A stretch of DNA of 49,361 bases from Ruegeria profundi (GTDB lineage: Bacteria > Pseudomonadota > Alphaproteobacteria > Rhodobacterales > Rhodobacteraceae): contig NZ_LQBP01000015.1 of assembly GCF_001507545.1 (NCBI RefSeq), positions 1 to 49,361 of the forward strand, read 5' to 3'. Below are positions 26,934 to 35,833 of this stretch, piece by piece. The stretch's first letter is position 1, and each line of letters opens with the position of its first letter. The position numbers were made by a program, and so were the translations under genes. Below the pieces are notes generated by a model, which worked only from the letters and a program-made list of their open reading frames with translations, was not told the origin of the DNA and searched no databases.

Positions 26934-28265
26934 ATGACAATCAAGTATCTGAAACGCGGGAAGTCTGACGCCGACCGGGCCGAGGATGACGCCAAGACAC
27001 GGGCCGTTGTTGAAGCCACGCTGAAAGACATCGAAACCCGCGGCGATGCCGCCGTGCGTGAACTGAGCGAGAAGTTCGACAACTATTCTCCGCCCTCGTT
27101 CCGGCTGTCGCAGCAGGAGATCGACGATCTCATTGGTCAACTGACGGACCGTGAATTGGCTGATATCAAGTTCGCGCAGGAACAGGTGCGAAACTTTGCG
27201 CAGGCCCAGCGCGACTCGATGCTGGATATTGAGGTTGAGACTTTGCCCGGTGTTATTCTGGGCCACAAGAACATCCCGGTTCAATCGGTCGGATGTTACG
27301 TGCCCGGCGGTAAGTTTCCGATGGTGGCCTCGGCGCATATGTCGGTGGCGACGGCTTCGGTTGCGGGTGTGCCCCGGATCATCGCCTGCACGCCACCGTT
27401 CAACGGCAAGCCCAACCCAGCGGTGATTGCTGCCATGTATCTGGGCGGGGCGCATGAGATTTATGTCATGGGTGGCATTCAGGCGATCGGTGCTATGGCA
27501 CTGGGGACCGAGACGATCGACCCCGTTCACATGCTGGTCGGCCCCGGCAACGCCTTTGTGGCCGAAGCCAAGCGTCAACTGTTCGGCCGTGTCGGTATCG
27601 ACCTGTTTGCTGGTCCGACCGAAACAATGGTGATTGCCGACGAGACCGCAGCAGATGCGGAACTGTGCGCAACCGATCTTCTGGGTCAGGCTGAGCATGG
27701 CTATAACAGCCCCTGCGTGCTGCTGACCAATTCGCGCAAACTGGCCGAGGACACCATGGCCGAGGTCGATCGCCTGCTTGGCATCCTGCCAACGGCTGGC
27801 ACTGCAAAAGTGTCGTGGGACGAGTACGGCGAAGTGATCGTCTGTGACACCTATGACGAGATGCTGCAGGTCGCCGATGACATCGCGTCCGAGCATGTTC
27901 AGGTCATGACTGACCGCGATGACTGGTTCTTGGAAAACATGACCTGCTACGGCGCGTTGTTCCTTGGTCCGCGCACCAATGTCTCGAACGGAGACAAGGT
28001 GATCGGAACAAACCATACCCTGCCAACGAAGAAAGCCGGGCGCTATACCGGCGGGCTTTGGGTAGGCAAGTACCTCAAGACGCACAGCTATCAGAAAGTG
28101 CTGACGGATGAGGCGGCGACGCTGATCGGCGAATATGGCTCACGTTTGTGCATGCTGGAAGGTTTCGTTGGCCATGCCGAGCAATGCAATGTTCGCGTGC
28201 GCAGATATGGCGGCATCAATGTCCCCTATGGCGAACCTGCCCCCTATCGGGATGCTGCAGAATGA
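26934..28265 (+). CDS. HisD-family zinc-dependent NAD dehydrogenase
   Basis: A 443-residue protein related to histidinol dehydrogenase, which oxidises an alcohol through an aldehyde to an acid with two NAD+. The catalytic pair E320-H321 (ASEHVQVM) and zinc ligands Q252, H255, D354 and H414 align with E. coli HisD Q259, H262, E326, H327, D360 and H419. The location in a catabolic operon with no other his genes argues against histidine synthesis. A better-known comparison is HpsN, the HisD paralogue that oxidises dihydroxypropanesulfonate in roseobacters, although this sequence differs from HpsN as I recall it. It overlaps the next gene by four bases. Confidence 0.88.
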   Translation: MTIKYLKRGKSDADRAEDDAKTRAVVEATLKDIETRGDAAVRELSEKFDNYSPPSFRLSQQEIDDLIGQLTDRELADIKFAQEQVRNFAQAQRDSMLDIEVETLPGVILGHKNIPVQSVGCYVPGGKFPMVASAHMSVATASVAGVPRIIACTPPFNGKPNPAVIAAMYLGGAHEIYVMGGIQAIGAMALGTETIDPVHMLVGPGNAFVAEAKRQLFGRVGIDLFAGPTETMVIADETAADAELCATDLLGQAEHGYNSPCVLLTNSRKLAEDTMAEVDRLLGILPTAGTAKVSWDEYGEVIVCDTYDEMLQVADDIASEHVQVMTDRDDWFLENMTCYGALFLGPRTNVSNGDKVIGTNHTLPTKKAGRYTGGLWVGKYLKTHSYQKVLTDEAATLIGEYGSRLCMLEGFVGHAEQCNVRVRRYGGINVPYGEPAPYRDAAE

Positions 28266-29314
28266 GTGACGCGCATAGCCGACACAAGGCTCTGATCGCA
28301 CCGCTTCGGGCCGCGATGTACGATTTTTCCGAGGCCGGTGTTCGCAAGGCGCTGGCTGAGGTTACGGCTGACGATGCCGTATTTCACCTGTGCCATCCGT
28401 TCGGCGACAGCACTGGCAGCGATGCATTTTATGACCGCGCCTACAAGGATCTTCTGGATGCCTGGCCCGATCTCGAACGGCGCGACTACATCGTCATGGC
28501 CGGACCGGATGAAGATGGCGCCGACTGGGTCGGTTGTGGGGGTTACTATACCGGTACTTTCACGGGTCAGTGGCTTGATATTCCGCCAACCGGTCATCAA
28601 GTGACCATGCGGTTCCACGAATTCTTCCGGTTTGTGGACGGCAAGGTTGTTGAGGTTCAGGCGCTTTGGGACATTCCTGAGGTCATGATGCAGGCAAACG
28701 CCTGGCCGATGGCCCCCAGCCTTGGTCATGAATGGCATGTGCCCGGACCGGCGACACAGGACGGTTTTGTGCCCGGTCCCTATGATGCGGCCAAGGGCAA
28801 GGCGACCTGTCAGCACATCATCGACATGCTGGAACACCTGAAAAAGCACCCGTCGCAAGGTGGGCCCGAAGTTATGGAGATGGAGCGTTTTTGGCATCCG
28901 CGGATGAACTGGTACGGCCCATCGGGCATCGGCACCGGGCGCGGCTATGCAGGCTTTCGCAACTGGCACCAGATACCGTTCCTGAACGGTATGCCGGATC
29001 GTGGGCAATACGTGAATGACATCACCTATCACTTCTTTGGTGACGGCGAGTACGCTGCGGTGACCGGATGGCCCAACATGATCCAGACCGTGACCCATGA
29101 TGGTTGGCTGGGGATCGCGCCTTCGAGCAAGAAGATCACCATGCGCAGCCTCGATTTCTGGCGGCTTGAAAACGGGCGCATTCGGGAAAACTGGGTTCTG
29201 GTTGATCTTCTTGATGCGTATCGGCAGCTTGGCGTTGACGTCTTTGCCCGTCTGCGGGAATTCAATAAGGCCCGCAATCTGGGCCGCATTGAAACGCCCG
29301 ATGGAATGAGCTGA
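28262..29314 (+). CDS. Double SnoaL-like (NTF2-fold) protein
   Basis: A 350-residue protein with two tandem SnoaL-like domains (about 10-150 and 185-335). Domain 1 has [20 protein letters not shown] and [18 protein letters not shown]; domain 2 has [20 protein letters not shown] and [19 protein letters not shown]. The second domain resembles the single-domain protein at 26392 most closely. The start at ATG 28262 overlaps the hisD-type stop (ATGA). The stop shares one base with the SDR start. Function is unknown; the tight coupling points to consecutive steps or a complex. Confidence 0.82.
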   Translation: MSDAHSRHKALIAPLRAAMYDFSEAGVRKALAEVTADDAVFHLCHPFGDSTGSDAFYDRAYKDLLDAWPDLERRDYIVMAGPDEDGADWVGCGGYYTGTFTGQWLDIPPTGHQVTMRFHEFFRFVDGKVVEVQALWDIPEVMMQANAWPMAPSLGHEWHVPGPATQDGFVPGPYDAAKGKATCQHIIDMLEHLKKHPSQGGPEVMEMERFWHPRMNWYGPSGIGTGRGYAGFRNWHQIPFLNGMPDRGQYVNDITYHFFGDGEYAAVTGWPNMIQTVTHDGWLGIAPSSKKITMRSLDFWRLENGRIRENWVLVDLLDAYRQLGVDVFARLREFNKARNLGRIETPDGMS

Positions 29315-30078
29315 TGACCGACCTGCCCCGTACTCCTTCGTTTTCGCTAAAGGGTAAAACCGCCCTTGTGACCGGCGCCTCCTCGGGGATCGGGCAGGGC
29401 TGCGCCGTGGCACTGGCCGAGGCCGGCGCCCACGTGGTCTGTGCCGCGCGGGGTGCCGACCGCCTGGCCGACACCGTTGCCGCGTTGCAGGGGCAGGGCT
29501 GGTCAGCCGAGGCCGCGGTTGTGGATCAGGGTGATCTGAACGCTCTGAAACACCTGTTCGAAGACCGCGCCTTTGATGTCGTTGTGAACTCTGCCGGAAC
29601 CGCGCGCCACAGCCCGGCGGTTGAGACGACGCCCGAGGATTTCGACGCCGTCACCGATGTAAACCTGCGGTCCGCCTATTTCCTGTCGGCCTATGCAGCC
29701 AAAGCATTGATGGCCGCGGGCAAACCGGGGTCGATCATTCATATCTCAAGCCAGATGGGTCACGTGGGCGGAGTTGACCGAGCGCTCTACTGCGCAACCA
29801 AGCATGGGCTTGAGGGTATGGTCAAAGCCATGGCGATCGAATGGGGCAAGCAGCGCATTCGGATCAACACAATCTGCCCGACCTTTATTCGCACGCCTCT
29901 GACCCAATCAACTTTCGACAATCCGGAACGGGCCGCCTGGATACTTGAGAAAATCAAGCTGGACCGTGTGGGTGAGGTTGAAGACATCATGGGTGCGGTC
30001 ACATATCTTGCCTCGGACGCCTCGGCGCTTGTCACCGGGACTTCGATGCTGATTGACGGCGGGTGGACGGCGGACTGA
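29314..30078 (+). CDS. Short-chain dehydrogenase/reductase
   Basis: A 254-residue classical SDR. Cofactor motif TGASSGIGQG is at residues 21-30, the NAG-type motif reads VNSAG, the catalytic Ser lies in HISSQMG, and the YxxxK motif is YCATK. The C-terminus GTSMLIDGGWTAD is the usual SDR ending. Such enzymes oxidise or reduce secondary alcohols and sugars. Start and stop each overlap a neighbouring gene by one base (TGATG), so it is fully embedded in the operon. Confidence 0.95.
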   Translation: MTDLPRTPSFSLKGKTALVTGASSGIGQGCAVALAEAGAHVVCAARGADRLADTVAALQGQGWSAEAAVVDQGDLNALKHLFEDRAFDVVVNSAGTARHSPAVETTPEDFDAVTDVNLRSAYFLSAYAAKALMAAGKPGSIIHISSQMGHVGGVDRALYCATKHGLEGMVKAMAIEWGKQRIRINTICPTFIRTPLTQSTFDNPERAAWILEKIKLDRVGEVEDIMGAVTYLASDASALVTGTSMLIDGGWTAD

Positions 30079-31121
30079 TGCCCGAGAAAGTCACCTCTCT
30101 TCAGGTTGCGCAGCTGGCCGGTGTCAGCCAGTCGGCGGTCAGCCGGGTGTTTACCCCCGGTGCGTCGGTCAGCAAAAAGACCGAAGAGAAGGTGCGCGAG
30201 GCCGCGGCAAAACTGGGCTATCGCCCTAACGTTCTGGCGCGGGCGATGGTGTCTGGCAAAAGCCGCATCATCGGCTTGGTGGTCGGGTATCTGGACAATT
30301 ACTTTTATCCCGAAGCGCTTGAGAAGCTTTCAAATGCCCTGCAAGAGCGGGGCTACCACGTTTTGATTTTCATGGCTTCACGCTCGGCCGGGAATATCGA
30401 CGATGTGATGGACGAGATCCTTGATTATCAGGTGGACGGGGTCATTCTGGCCTCGGTCCCCATGTCATCGGACATCGCCATGCGCTGCCAGCAGGCAGGG
30501 GTACCGGTGGTTCTGTTCAACCGTAGTCAGGATATTGAGGGGATCACCACCGTCACGTCCGACAACTATGCGGGTGGTCGTAAAGTGGCCGAGTTCCTGG
30601 TGGCGGGGGGCCATGAACGGATTGCTTACATCGCAGGTTGGCAGGGCGCTTCGACTCAGCGTGACCGCGAGGCCGGATTTCGCGCGGCGCTGAACGCGGC
30701 CGGGCATGACCTGTTTGCCCATGACGTGGGTGAGTTTCACACCGAAAACGCCCGCGCCGCCGCGCGCAGGATGTTCGATGTGGACCCCAATAAAAGACCG
30801 GATGCCGTATTTGTTGCCAACGACCATATGGCCCTGGCTGTGATGGATGTGATCCGCTTTGAACTTGGCCTGCGCGTGCCCGAGGACGTCTCGGTCGTGG
30901 GCTATGATGACGTGCCGCCCGCAGGGTGGCCCGCCTATAACCTGACGACAATCCGGCAGCGGGCCAACATGATGGTGGCCGAAACCGTAGCCGCGCTTTT
31001 TGAACATATCGACTCCCCCGCGACGATCGAGCCGCGCAAGGTGGCCATTGATGGGCCATTGGTCGTGCGGACCTCGGCCCGGTTGCCAAAGGGGTGGACA
31101 CCACAAAGGACAGAGACATGA
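30078..31121 (+). CDS. LacI-family transcriptional regulator
   Basis: A 347-residue repressor-type protein. The N-terminal helix-turn-helix is SLQVAQLAGVSQSAVSRVF with hinge KLGYRPNVLARAM, followed by a periplasmic-binding-protein-like ligand domain (GLVVGYLDNYFYPE to VVRTSARLP). Ligand-domain landmarks are FNRS, AGWQGASTQRDREAGF and VFVANDHMAL. It most likely binds the two palindromes at 21595 and 21649 and thus controls its own operon, responding to the substrate or an intermediate. It overlaps the SDR by one base and the next gene by four. The start at ATG 30078 matches the family N-terminus. Confidence 0.95.
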   Translation: MPEKVTSLQVAQLAGVSQSAVSRVFTPGASVSKKTEEKVREAAAKLGYRPNVLARAMVSGKSRIIGLVVGYLDNYFYPEALEKLSNALQERGYHVLIFMASRSAGNIDDVMDEILDYQVDGVILASVPMSSDIAMRCQQAGVPVVLFNRSQDIEGITTVTSDNYAGGRKVAEFLVAGGHERIAYIAGWQGASTQRDREAGFRAALNAAGHDLFAHDVGEFHTENARAAARRMFDVDPNKRPDAVFVANDHMALAVMDVIRFELGLRVPEDVSVVGYDDVPPAGWPAYNLTTIRQRANMMVAETVAALFEHIDSPATIEPRKVAIDGPLVVRTSARLPKGWTPQRTET

Positions 31122-32107
31122 AAGGCTTCGATCCGAAGTTCCGGGATTTTCCGGACTACATCATCGGTATCACCAAGGAAATCTGGGAAGACCGGGGTAT
31201 AGCCACACTGCATGACTATTACAGCGAGGATATCGTTGTACGGTCGCCCGCGTCGGTGGTCGTGGGCAACCAGAATGTCATCGGCGCAACCATGGCGACG
31301 CTGGCCGAGTTTCCTGACCGGCAGCTTCTAGGCGAGGATGTGATTTGGTCTGGCACGCCCGAAGACGGAATGCTGAGCTCTCACCGGATTATCTCGACTG
31401 CGACGCATCTGGCCGAAGGTGTGTATGGCAAGCCCACAGGCACCAAGCTGCGCTACCGGATTCTGGCGGATTGCCATGCCATCGACAATCAGATCAACGA
31501 TGAATGGTTGATCCGAGATCAGGGTGCCATCGTGCGGCAGATGGGATGGGACCCCAAGGAATATGCTTCGGACCTGATCGCACGCGAAGGTGGGCCGGAC
31601 ACCTGCGTCAAACCCCTGACGCCCGAAACCGATAAGCCCGGACCCTACACTGGCACTGGCAACGACAATGAATGGGGTCAGCGCTATGCCGATATACTGA
31701 CCCGAATTATGAGCGCCGATATGCGCGTGATCGAGGCCGAGTATGACCGCGCCGTGCAGTCCGAATATGTCGGCGGTGTCACGGGCCACGGGTGGGACTC
31801 GGTAGACCGGTTCTGGATGGGTCTGCGCGCCAGCTTCCCCAATGCCAAATTCAAAATCGAACACCAGATCGGCCGCGACGATCCGAACATGGCCCCTCGT
31901 GCTGCGATCCGCTGGAGCTTGTGGGGCAAGCATGACGGGTGGGGTGTTTTTGGTGCGCCGACTGGTGCACAGGTCTATGTTTTGGGCATCAGCCATGCCG
32001 AGTTTGGCGAGTTGATCACGGGCCATCCGCATTTGCGCCGCGAATACACGTTGTTTGATGAAACCTCGGTCTGGAAACAGATTCTGCTGCAAGGTGGAGA
32101 GGGCTGA
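31118..32107 (+). CDS. Double SnoaL-like (NTF2-fold) protein, divergent
   Basis: A 329-residue protein with two SnoaL-like domains. Domain 1 (about 10-150) has GKPTGTKLRYRILADCHAIDNQI and NDEWLIRDQGAIVRQMG, retaining the W-x3-D pattern; domain 2 (about 195-320) has GAPTGAQVYVLGISHAEF but lacks the second half of the pattern. It is the most divergent of the four. Start ATG 31118 overlaps the regulator stop (ATGA). Its TGA abuts a GTG-initiated 51-codon micro-ORF. Confidence 0.8.
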   Translation: MKGFDPKFRDFPDYIIGITKEIWEDRGIATLHDYYSEDIVVRSPASVVVGNQNVIGATMATLAEFPDRQLLGEDVIWSGTPEDGMLSSHRIISTATHLAEGVYGKPTGTKLRYRILADCHAIDNQINDEWLIRDQGAIVRQMGWDPKEYASDLIAREGGPDTCVKPLTPETDKPGPYTGTGNDNEWGQRYADILTRIMSADMRVIEAEYDRAVQSEYVGGVTGHGWDSVDRFWMGLRASFPNAKFKIEHQIGRDDPNMAPRAAIRWSLWGKHDGWGVFGAPTGAQVYVLGISHAEFGELITGHPHLRREYTLFDETSVWKQILLQGGEG

Positions 32108-32263
32108 GTGACCGCGATGGTATCATCTCTGAACGCCAGTCAGGCGGCGCAGCGATATCATTCGTACCGCGCGTCGCTGCGCGCGCGGCGTCTGAACAAT
32201 CGTCCTCCGGGGGTGGGGATTGATCCCATCACACCCCTCAATCCCAAGGAGACACAGCCATGA
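32108..32263 (+). CDS. Candidate 51-residue coupled micro-protein
   Basis: An uninterrupted frame filling the gap between the divergent SnoaL-like gene and the bicupin. The GTG start follows the preceding TGA without a gap, with the purine-rich GGTGGAGAGGG just upstream (about 32093-32103), and the TGA overlaps the cupin ATG (ATGA at 32260). About two thirds of codons end in G or C. The product is Arg-rich in its middle (RASLRARRLNNR) and ends with proline-rich PPGVGIDPITPLNP. No known family; ATG 32117 is an alternative start. Confidence 0.42.
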   Translation: MTAMVSSLNASQAAQRYHSYRASLRARRLNNRPPGVGIDPITPLNPKETQP

Positions 32264-33219
32264 GTACCATTCAACAACGCATCGTCCGTTATGGCGAACT
32301 GCAGCCCTGTAAAACCGCCTTTATCGATGCGCATACGCCGGGCAGCGATCAAAAGGAAAACTTCACTATTATCGGTGGTGGCGTGTCGGAGTCGCCGGAT
32401 CAGCACGTACATATCACCGACAAGATCGGCTTTAACATCGGTGCGGCGGGTCAGCCGCCGAAATGCCGAAACTCGCTGCACAGCCACACCACGGCCGAGG
32501 TGTTTTTCGTTGCCAAAGGCCGCTGGCGGTTTTTCTGGGGCCGCTATGGGACGGCGGGTGAGTTCATTGCCGAAGAGGGTGACATTTTCAACATTCCTAC
32601 CGGCATCTTCCGTGGTTTCGAAAATGTGGGTCAGGACTACGGGATGATCATGTCGATCCTTGGCGGCGATGATGCGGGCGGGGGTGTCACGTGGGCACCG
32701 CAGGTGATCCAGGACGCGCAGGCACATGGTCTGATGCTGGGTGACAATGGCGTCTTATACGACAGCAAGAAGGGTCAGGAGCTGCCGCACAATGTCCGCC
32801 CGATGCCTGTTTTGACCGAAGAAGAGTTGAAAAACTATCCTGAGGTTCCAGTCGATGCTGTAGTTGGTAAATACGTGGCTCGATACTGGGACCTGATGGC
32901 GCTGGCAGCAGACAAACCGGCTCTGGTGATCGGCGAAACCGGCCTTATCAAAGACAAACCGGGTTTTGAGGTTGATTTCCTGACCCGTGGCTCGTCCGTC
33001 ACCGAAGCGGTCAAGGCCGATAAGCCAGTGGTTCTGATGCCAGCCAGTGGCCATTGGCGCATCTCTGTCGACGGGTACGAGACGGTATTGTCCAACGGTG
33101 ATACCGCGCTGGTCATGCCGGGCGAGGCATACAGCGTAGCGCCCTCCATGACCGGGCAGGCAGGTCTGTATCGGATCACGGCAACTGACGATCCCGCCGG
33201 AGCCACCTGGGTCGGATGA
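32260..33219 (+). CDS. Bicupin protein
   Basis: A 319-residue cupin-fold protein. The first cupin (about 65-135) shows HSHTTAEVFFVAKGRWRFF and then GDIFNIPTGIFRGFEN, a recognisable metal-binding motif pair with H-x-H and Glu. The second cupin (about 240-310) has GHWRISVDGYE and GDTALVMPGEAYSV but lacks the histidine cluster, so it is likely structural. Cupins include dioxygenases, isomerases and sugar-acid enzymes; the reaction is unknown. Start ATG 32260 has AAGGAG upstream. It overlaps the methyltransferase by four bases. Confidence 0.85.
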   Translation: MSTIQQRIVRYGELQPCKTAFIDAHTPGSDQKENFTIIGGGVSESPDQHVHITDKIGFNIGAAGQPPKCRNSLHSHTTAEVFFVAKGRWRFFWGRYGTAGEFIAEEGDIFNIPTGIFRGFENVGQDYGMIMSILGGDDAGGGVTWAPQVIQDAQAHGLMLGDNGVLYDSKKGQELPHNVRPMPVLTEEELKNYPEVPVDAVVGKYVARYWDLMALAADKPALVIGETGLIKDKPGFEVDFLTRGSSVTEAVKADKPVVLMPASGHWRISVDGYETVLSNGDTALVMPGEAYSVAPSMTGQAGLYRITATDDPAGATWVG

Positions 33220-33818
33220 CCCTTGATCCCGACAATACCCGCGCGGTCTATGACCGGCAGGCCAGAACCTATGATGAGCAACGTTCGCGGGTTCTGTTCG
33301 AAGCGCGCTGGCTTGCGCGCTTCACCGCCAGTCTGAAACCCGGTGATCACGTTCTGGATCTGGGCTGCGGCACGGGCGAACCCATCGCGCGCTGGTTCAT
33401 GGCCGAAGGGTTCACTGTCACCGGCGTCGATTTCTCGGACGCCATGCTAGCGATTGCCCAAAGCCGTTGGCCCGATTGCGATTGGCGGCAGGCGGATATG
33501 CGCGATTTTGAGTTGAACCAGACATTTGATGGGATCATCGCCTGGAACAGTTTTTTCCACCTGACCGCTGATGAGCAGACAAGCTGTATCGCACGAATGT
33601 CACGCCATCTGCGCCCGGGCGGTATGCTGATGCTGACCGTAGGCCCAAGCGCAGGTGAGGAACACGGCACAGTCGGCGGAGAGGCGGTGTATCACGCGTC
33701 CCTTTCGCCCGCAGGCTATGCGACTTGTCTTGAGGAAAACGGGATGATCATGACCGGCTTTCTAGCAAAAGATCCGGAAACCCAAAGCCATACAGTTCTG
33801 ATGGCGCGCAAGATATAA
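33216..33818 (+). CDS. Class I SAM-dependent methyltransferase
   Basis: A 200-residue Rossmann-fold methyltransferase. Motif I reads VLDLGCGTGEP at residues 46-56, an acidic residue ends strand 2 (VTGVDFSD), and LRPGGMLMLTVGP is the post-motif III region. It resembles small-molecule methyltransferases of the UbiE/Methyltransf_25 type. The substrate is unknown. It overlaps the cupin by four bases and precedes a MetE-like zinc protein by 10 bp; a methyl-transfer pair is a reasonable inference. Confidence 0.9.
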   Translation: MTLDPDNTRAVYDRQARTYDEQRSRVLFEARWLARFTASLKPGDHVLDLGCGTGEPIARWFMAEGFTVTGVDFSDAMLAIAQSRWPDCDWRQADMRDFELNQTFDGIIAWNSFFHLTADEQTSCIARMSRHLRPGGMLMLTVGPSAGEEHGTVGGEAVYHASLSPAGYATCLEENGMIMTGFLAKDPETQSHTVLMARKI

Positions 33819-33828
33819 CGGAGGGGCC

Positions 33829-34953
33829 ATGCCTGTAAAAACAACACATGTTGGGTCTTTGCCGCGCTCGCAAGAGGTGGTCGATTTTATCTTTGCCCGC
33901 GAACGTGAAGAGCCATTCGATCAAACCGATTTCGACGCATGCATGTCGAAAGCCGTTTCCGAGACTGTGCGCAAACAGGTTGAGGCGGGCGTGGATATCG
34001 TCAGTGATGGCGAGACGTCAAAGATTTCCTACGCCACCTATGTCAAGGATCGCTATACCGGATTTTCAGGCGACAGCCCGCGCAATGCCCCGGCTGATCT
34101 GAAGATGTTTCCCGGCTTTCTGAAACGGCTGGCCGATGACGGTGGCACACCAAAATACGCGCGGCCCCAATGCACCGGCGAGGTGCGCTCGAAAGGGCAG
34201 GGAGAGCTTGAGAAGGATATTGCCAACCTCAAGGCCGCCATGGCGCAGCACGGGGCCGAGCGCGGATTCATGAACGCGGCATCCCCAGGCGTGATTTCGC
34301 TTTTCCTGCAAAACGATTTCTACCCAACGCGTGAGGCTTATCTGGCCGCGTTGGCGGATGCGATGAAGGATGAATACGAAACCATCGTGGCCGCCGGTCT
34401 GGATATCCAGTTGGATTGTCCCGACCTTGCGCTGTCGCGCCATATGCTGTTCAATGATCTGACAGACGAGGAATTCGTCAAGATCGCCGATATGCACGTT
34501 GTGGCGCTGAACCATGCGTTGCAGAATGTACCGCAGGATCGGGTGCGGGTGCACATATGTTGGGGAAATTACGAAGGCCCGCATTGCTGCGACATTGCCA
34601 TGGACAAGGTGTTCACGACGCTGATGAACACAAAGTCTCGCTATGTGTTGTTCGAAACCTCGAACCCACGCCATGCGCATGAGTGGACGGTGTTCCGTGA
34701 CCGCAAGGGCGAGATTCCAGACGACAAGGTTCTGGTTCCCGGTGTCGTCGATACCACGACGAACTTTGTTGAGCATCCCGAACTGGTGGCGCAGCGGATT
34801 GAACGGTTCACCGATATCGCTGGCGCTGACCGGGTGATTGCAGGCAGTGATTGCGGCTTTGGTACCTTTGCGGGTTTTGGTGCGGTTGATCCGGATATCG
34901 CTTATGCCAAGCTGACAGCATTGTCCGAGGGCGCAAAGCTGGCCCGGGCATGA
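33829..34953 (+). CDS. Cobalamin-independent methionine synthase C-domain-like protein
   Basis: A 374-residue protein corresponding to the catalytic C-terminal barrel of MetE, without the N-terminal half. It opens with THVGSLPRS, typical of the family. The zinc ligands of MetE (H641, C643, E665, C726 in E. coli) appear to be matched by H242 and C244 (VHICWGNYEG), E276 (LFETSN) and C342 (GSDCGFGTF). Such stand-alone proteins transfer methyl or other groups between thiols or demethylate substrates and are often found in catabolic clusters. The substrate is unknown. It overlaps the next gene by four bases. Confidence 0.88.
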   Translation: MPVKTTHVGSLPRSQEVVDFIFAREREEPFDQTDFDACMSKAVSETVRKQVEAGVDIVSDGETSKISYATYVKDRYTGFSGDSPRNAPADLKMFPGFLKRLADDGGTPKYARPQCTGEVRSKGQGELEKDIANLKAAMAQHGAERGFMNAASPGVISLFLQNDFYPTREAYLAALADAMKDEYETIVAAGLDIQLDCPDLALSRHMLFNDLTDEEFVKIADMHVVALNHALQNVPQDRVRVHICWGNYEGPHCCDIAMDKVFTTLMNTKSRYVLFETSNPRHAHEWTVFRDRKGEIPDDKVLVPGVVDTTTNFVEHPELVAQRIERFTDIAGADRVIAGSDCGFGTFAGFGAVDPDIAYAKLTALSEGAKLARA

Positions 34954-35645
34954 CTCCGCTGGTTCTTCTACCCGGAATGATGTGCGATGCGCGGTTGTTT
35001 CAGCCGCAGATCGCCGCTTTGTCGGGTTCGCGGCCATTGATGACCTTTCCACTTGCGGCGCAGGACAGCGTGCAGGCGATGGCGGCTTACGTCTTGTCCC
35101 ATGCGCCCCCGGTTTTCGCGCTGGCGGGTCTTTCCATGGGTGGCATCGTGGCGATGGAGGTGGTGCGGCAGGCACCAGAGCGGGTTGAGCGTTTGGCCCT
35201 GCTAGACACCAACCCGCTGGCCGAAAAGACGCAGGTCAAGGCGCGTCGCGGGCCGCAGATGGCTGCGGTGAAGGCGGGCCAACTGCGCCAAGTGATGCGG
35301 GATGAGATGAAGCCCAACTATCTGGCCGATGGCCCAGATCGGGATGCCATCCTTGACCTGTGCATGGCCATGGCGATGGATCTTGGCGCCGATGTATTCC
35401 TGCACCAATCCCGCGCTTTGATGGATCGCCCCGACCAGAGTGAGACTCTGAAAACCTATACCGGTCCCGCACTGGTTCTGTGTGGGCGCGAGGATGGCCT
35501 GTGCCCGGTCGAGCGGCACAGGTTGATGCATGAATTGCTGCCCAACAGCACATTGGAAATCATCGAAGAGGCCGGGCACCTGCCTACTTTGGAAAAACCC
35601 GATGATACGACAGCAGCCCTGATCCGGTGGTTGGAAGCCACATGA
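34950..35645 (+). CDS. Alpha/beta hydrolase
   Basis: A 231-residue alpha/beta hydrolase. The nucleophile elbow is GLSMGG with Ser62, the acid is probably the Asp in GREDGLCP, and the His lies in AGHLPTLEKP. Esterases, lactonases and C-C hydrolases share this fold. It is the last gene of the plus arm, overlapping the MetE-like gene by four bases. No clear terminator follows before the convergent DoxX gene at 35834. Confidence 0.88.
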   Translation: MTPLVLLPGMMCDARLFQPQIAALSGSRPLMTFPLAAQDSVQAMAAYVLSHAPPVFALAGLSMGGIVAMEVVRQAPERVERLALLDTNPLAEKTQVKARRGPQMAAVKAGQLRQVMRDEMKPNYLADGPDRDAILDLCMAMAMDLGADVFLHQSRALMDRPDQSETLKTYTGPALVLCGREDGLCPVERHRLMHELLPNSTLEIIEEAGHLPTLEKPDDTTAALIRWLEAT

Positions 35646-35833
35646 TACGACCGTTGCGCAGGGTAGGTGCTTCTCTGCTTGCTGTATTGCACTGATCTTT
35701 GCATCAAGCGGTACCCCGCGCGAAAACCCGCAGAGATCTCATGCTCTGAGAGGTGACCGTCACCTTACAGAAGGCCCGACGCGGCGTGCACGTCGGACTT
35801 TGGATATAGCTGTTTAGGGATATGCTGGCTTCA

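Noticed and set aside
26706..28085. 459-codon antisense frame opposite the HisD-type gene
   Set aside because: Shadow of a well-supported gene with intact catalytic residues on the plus strand.
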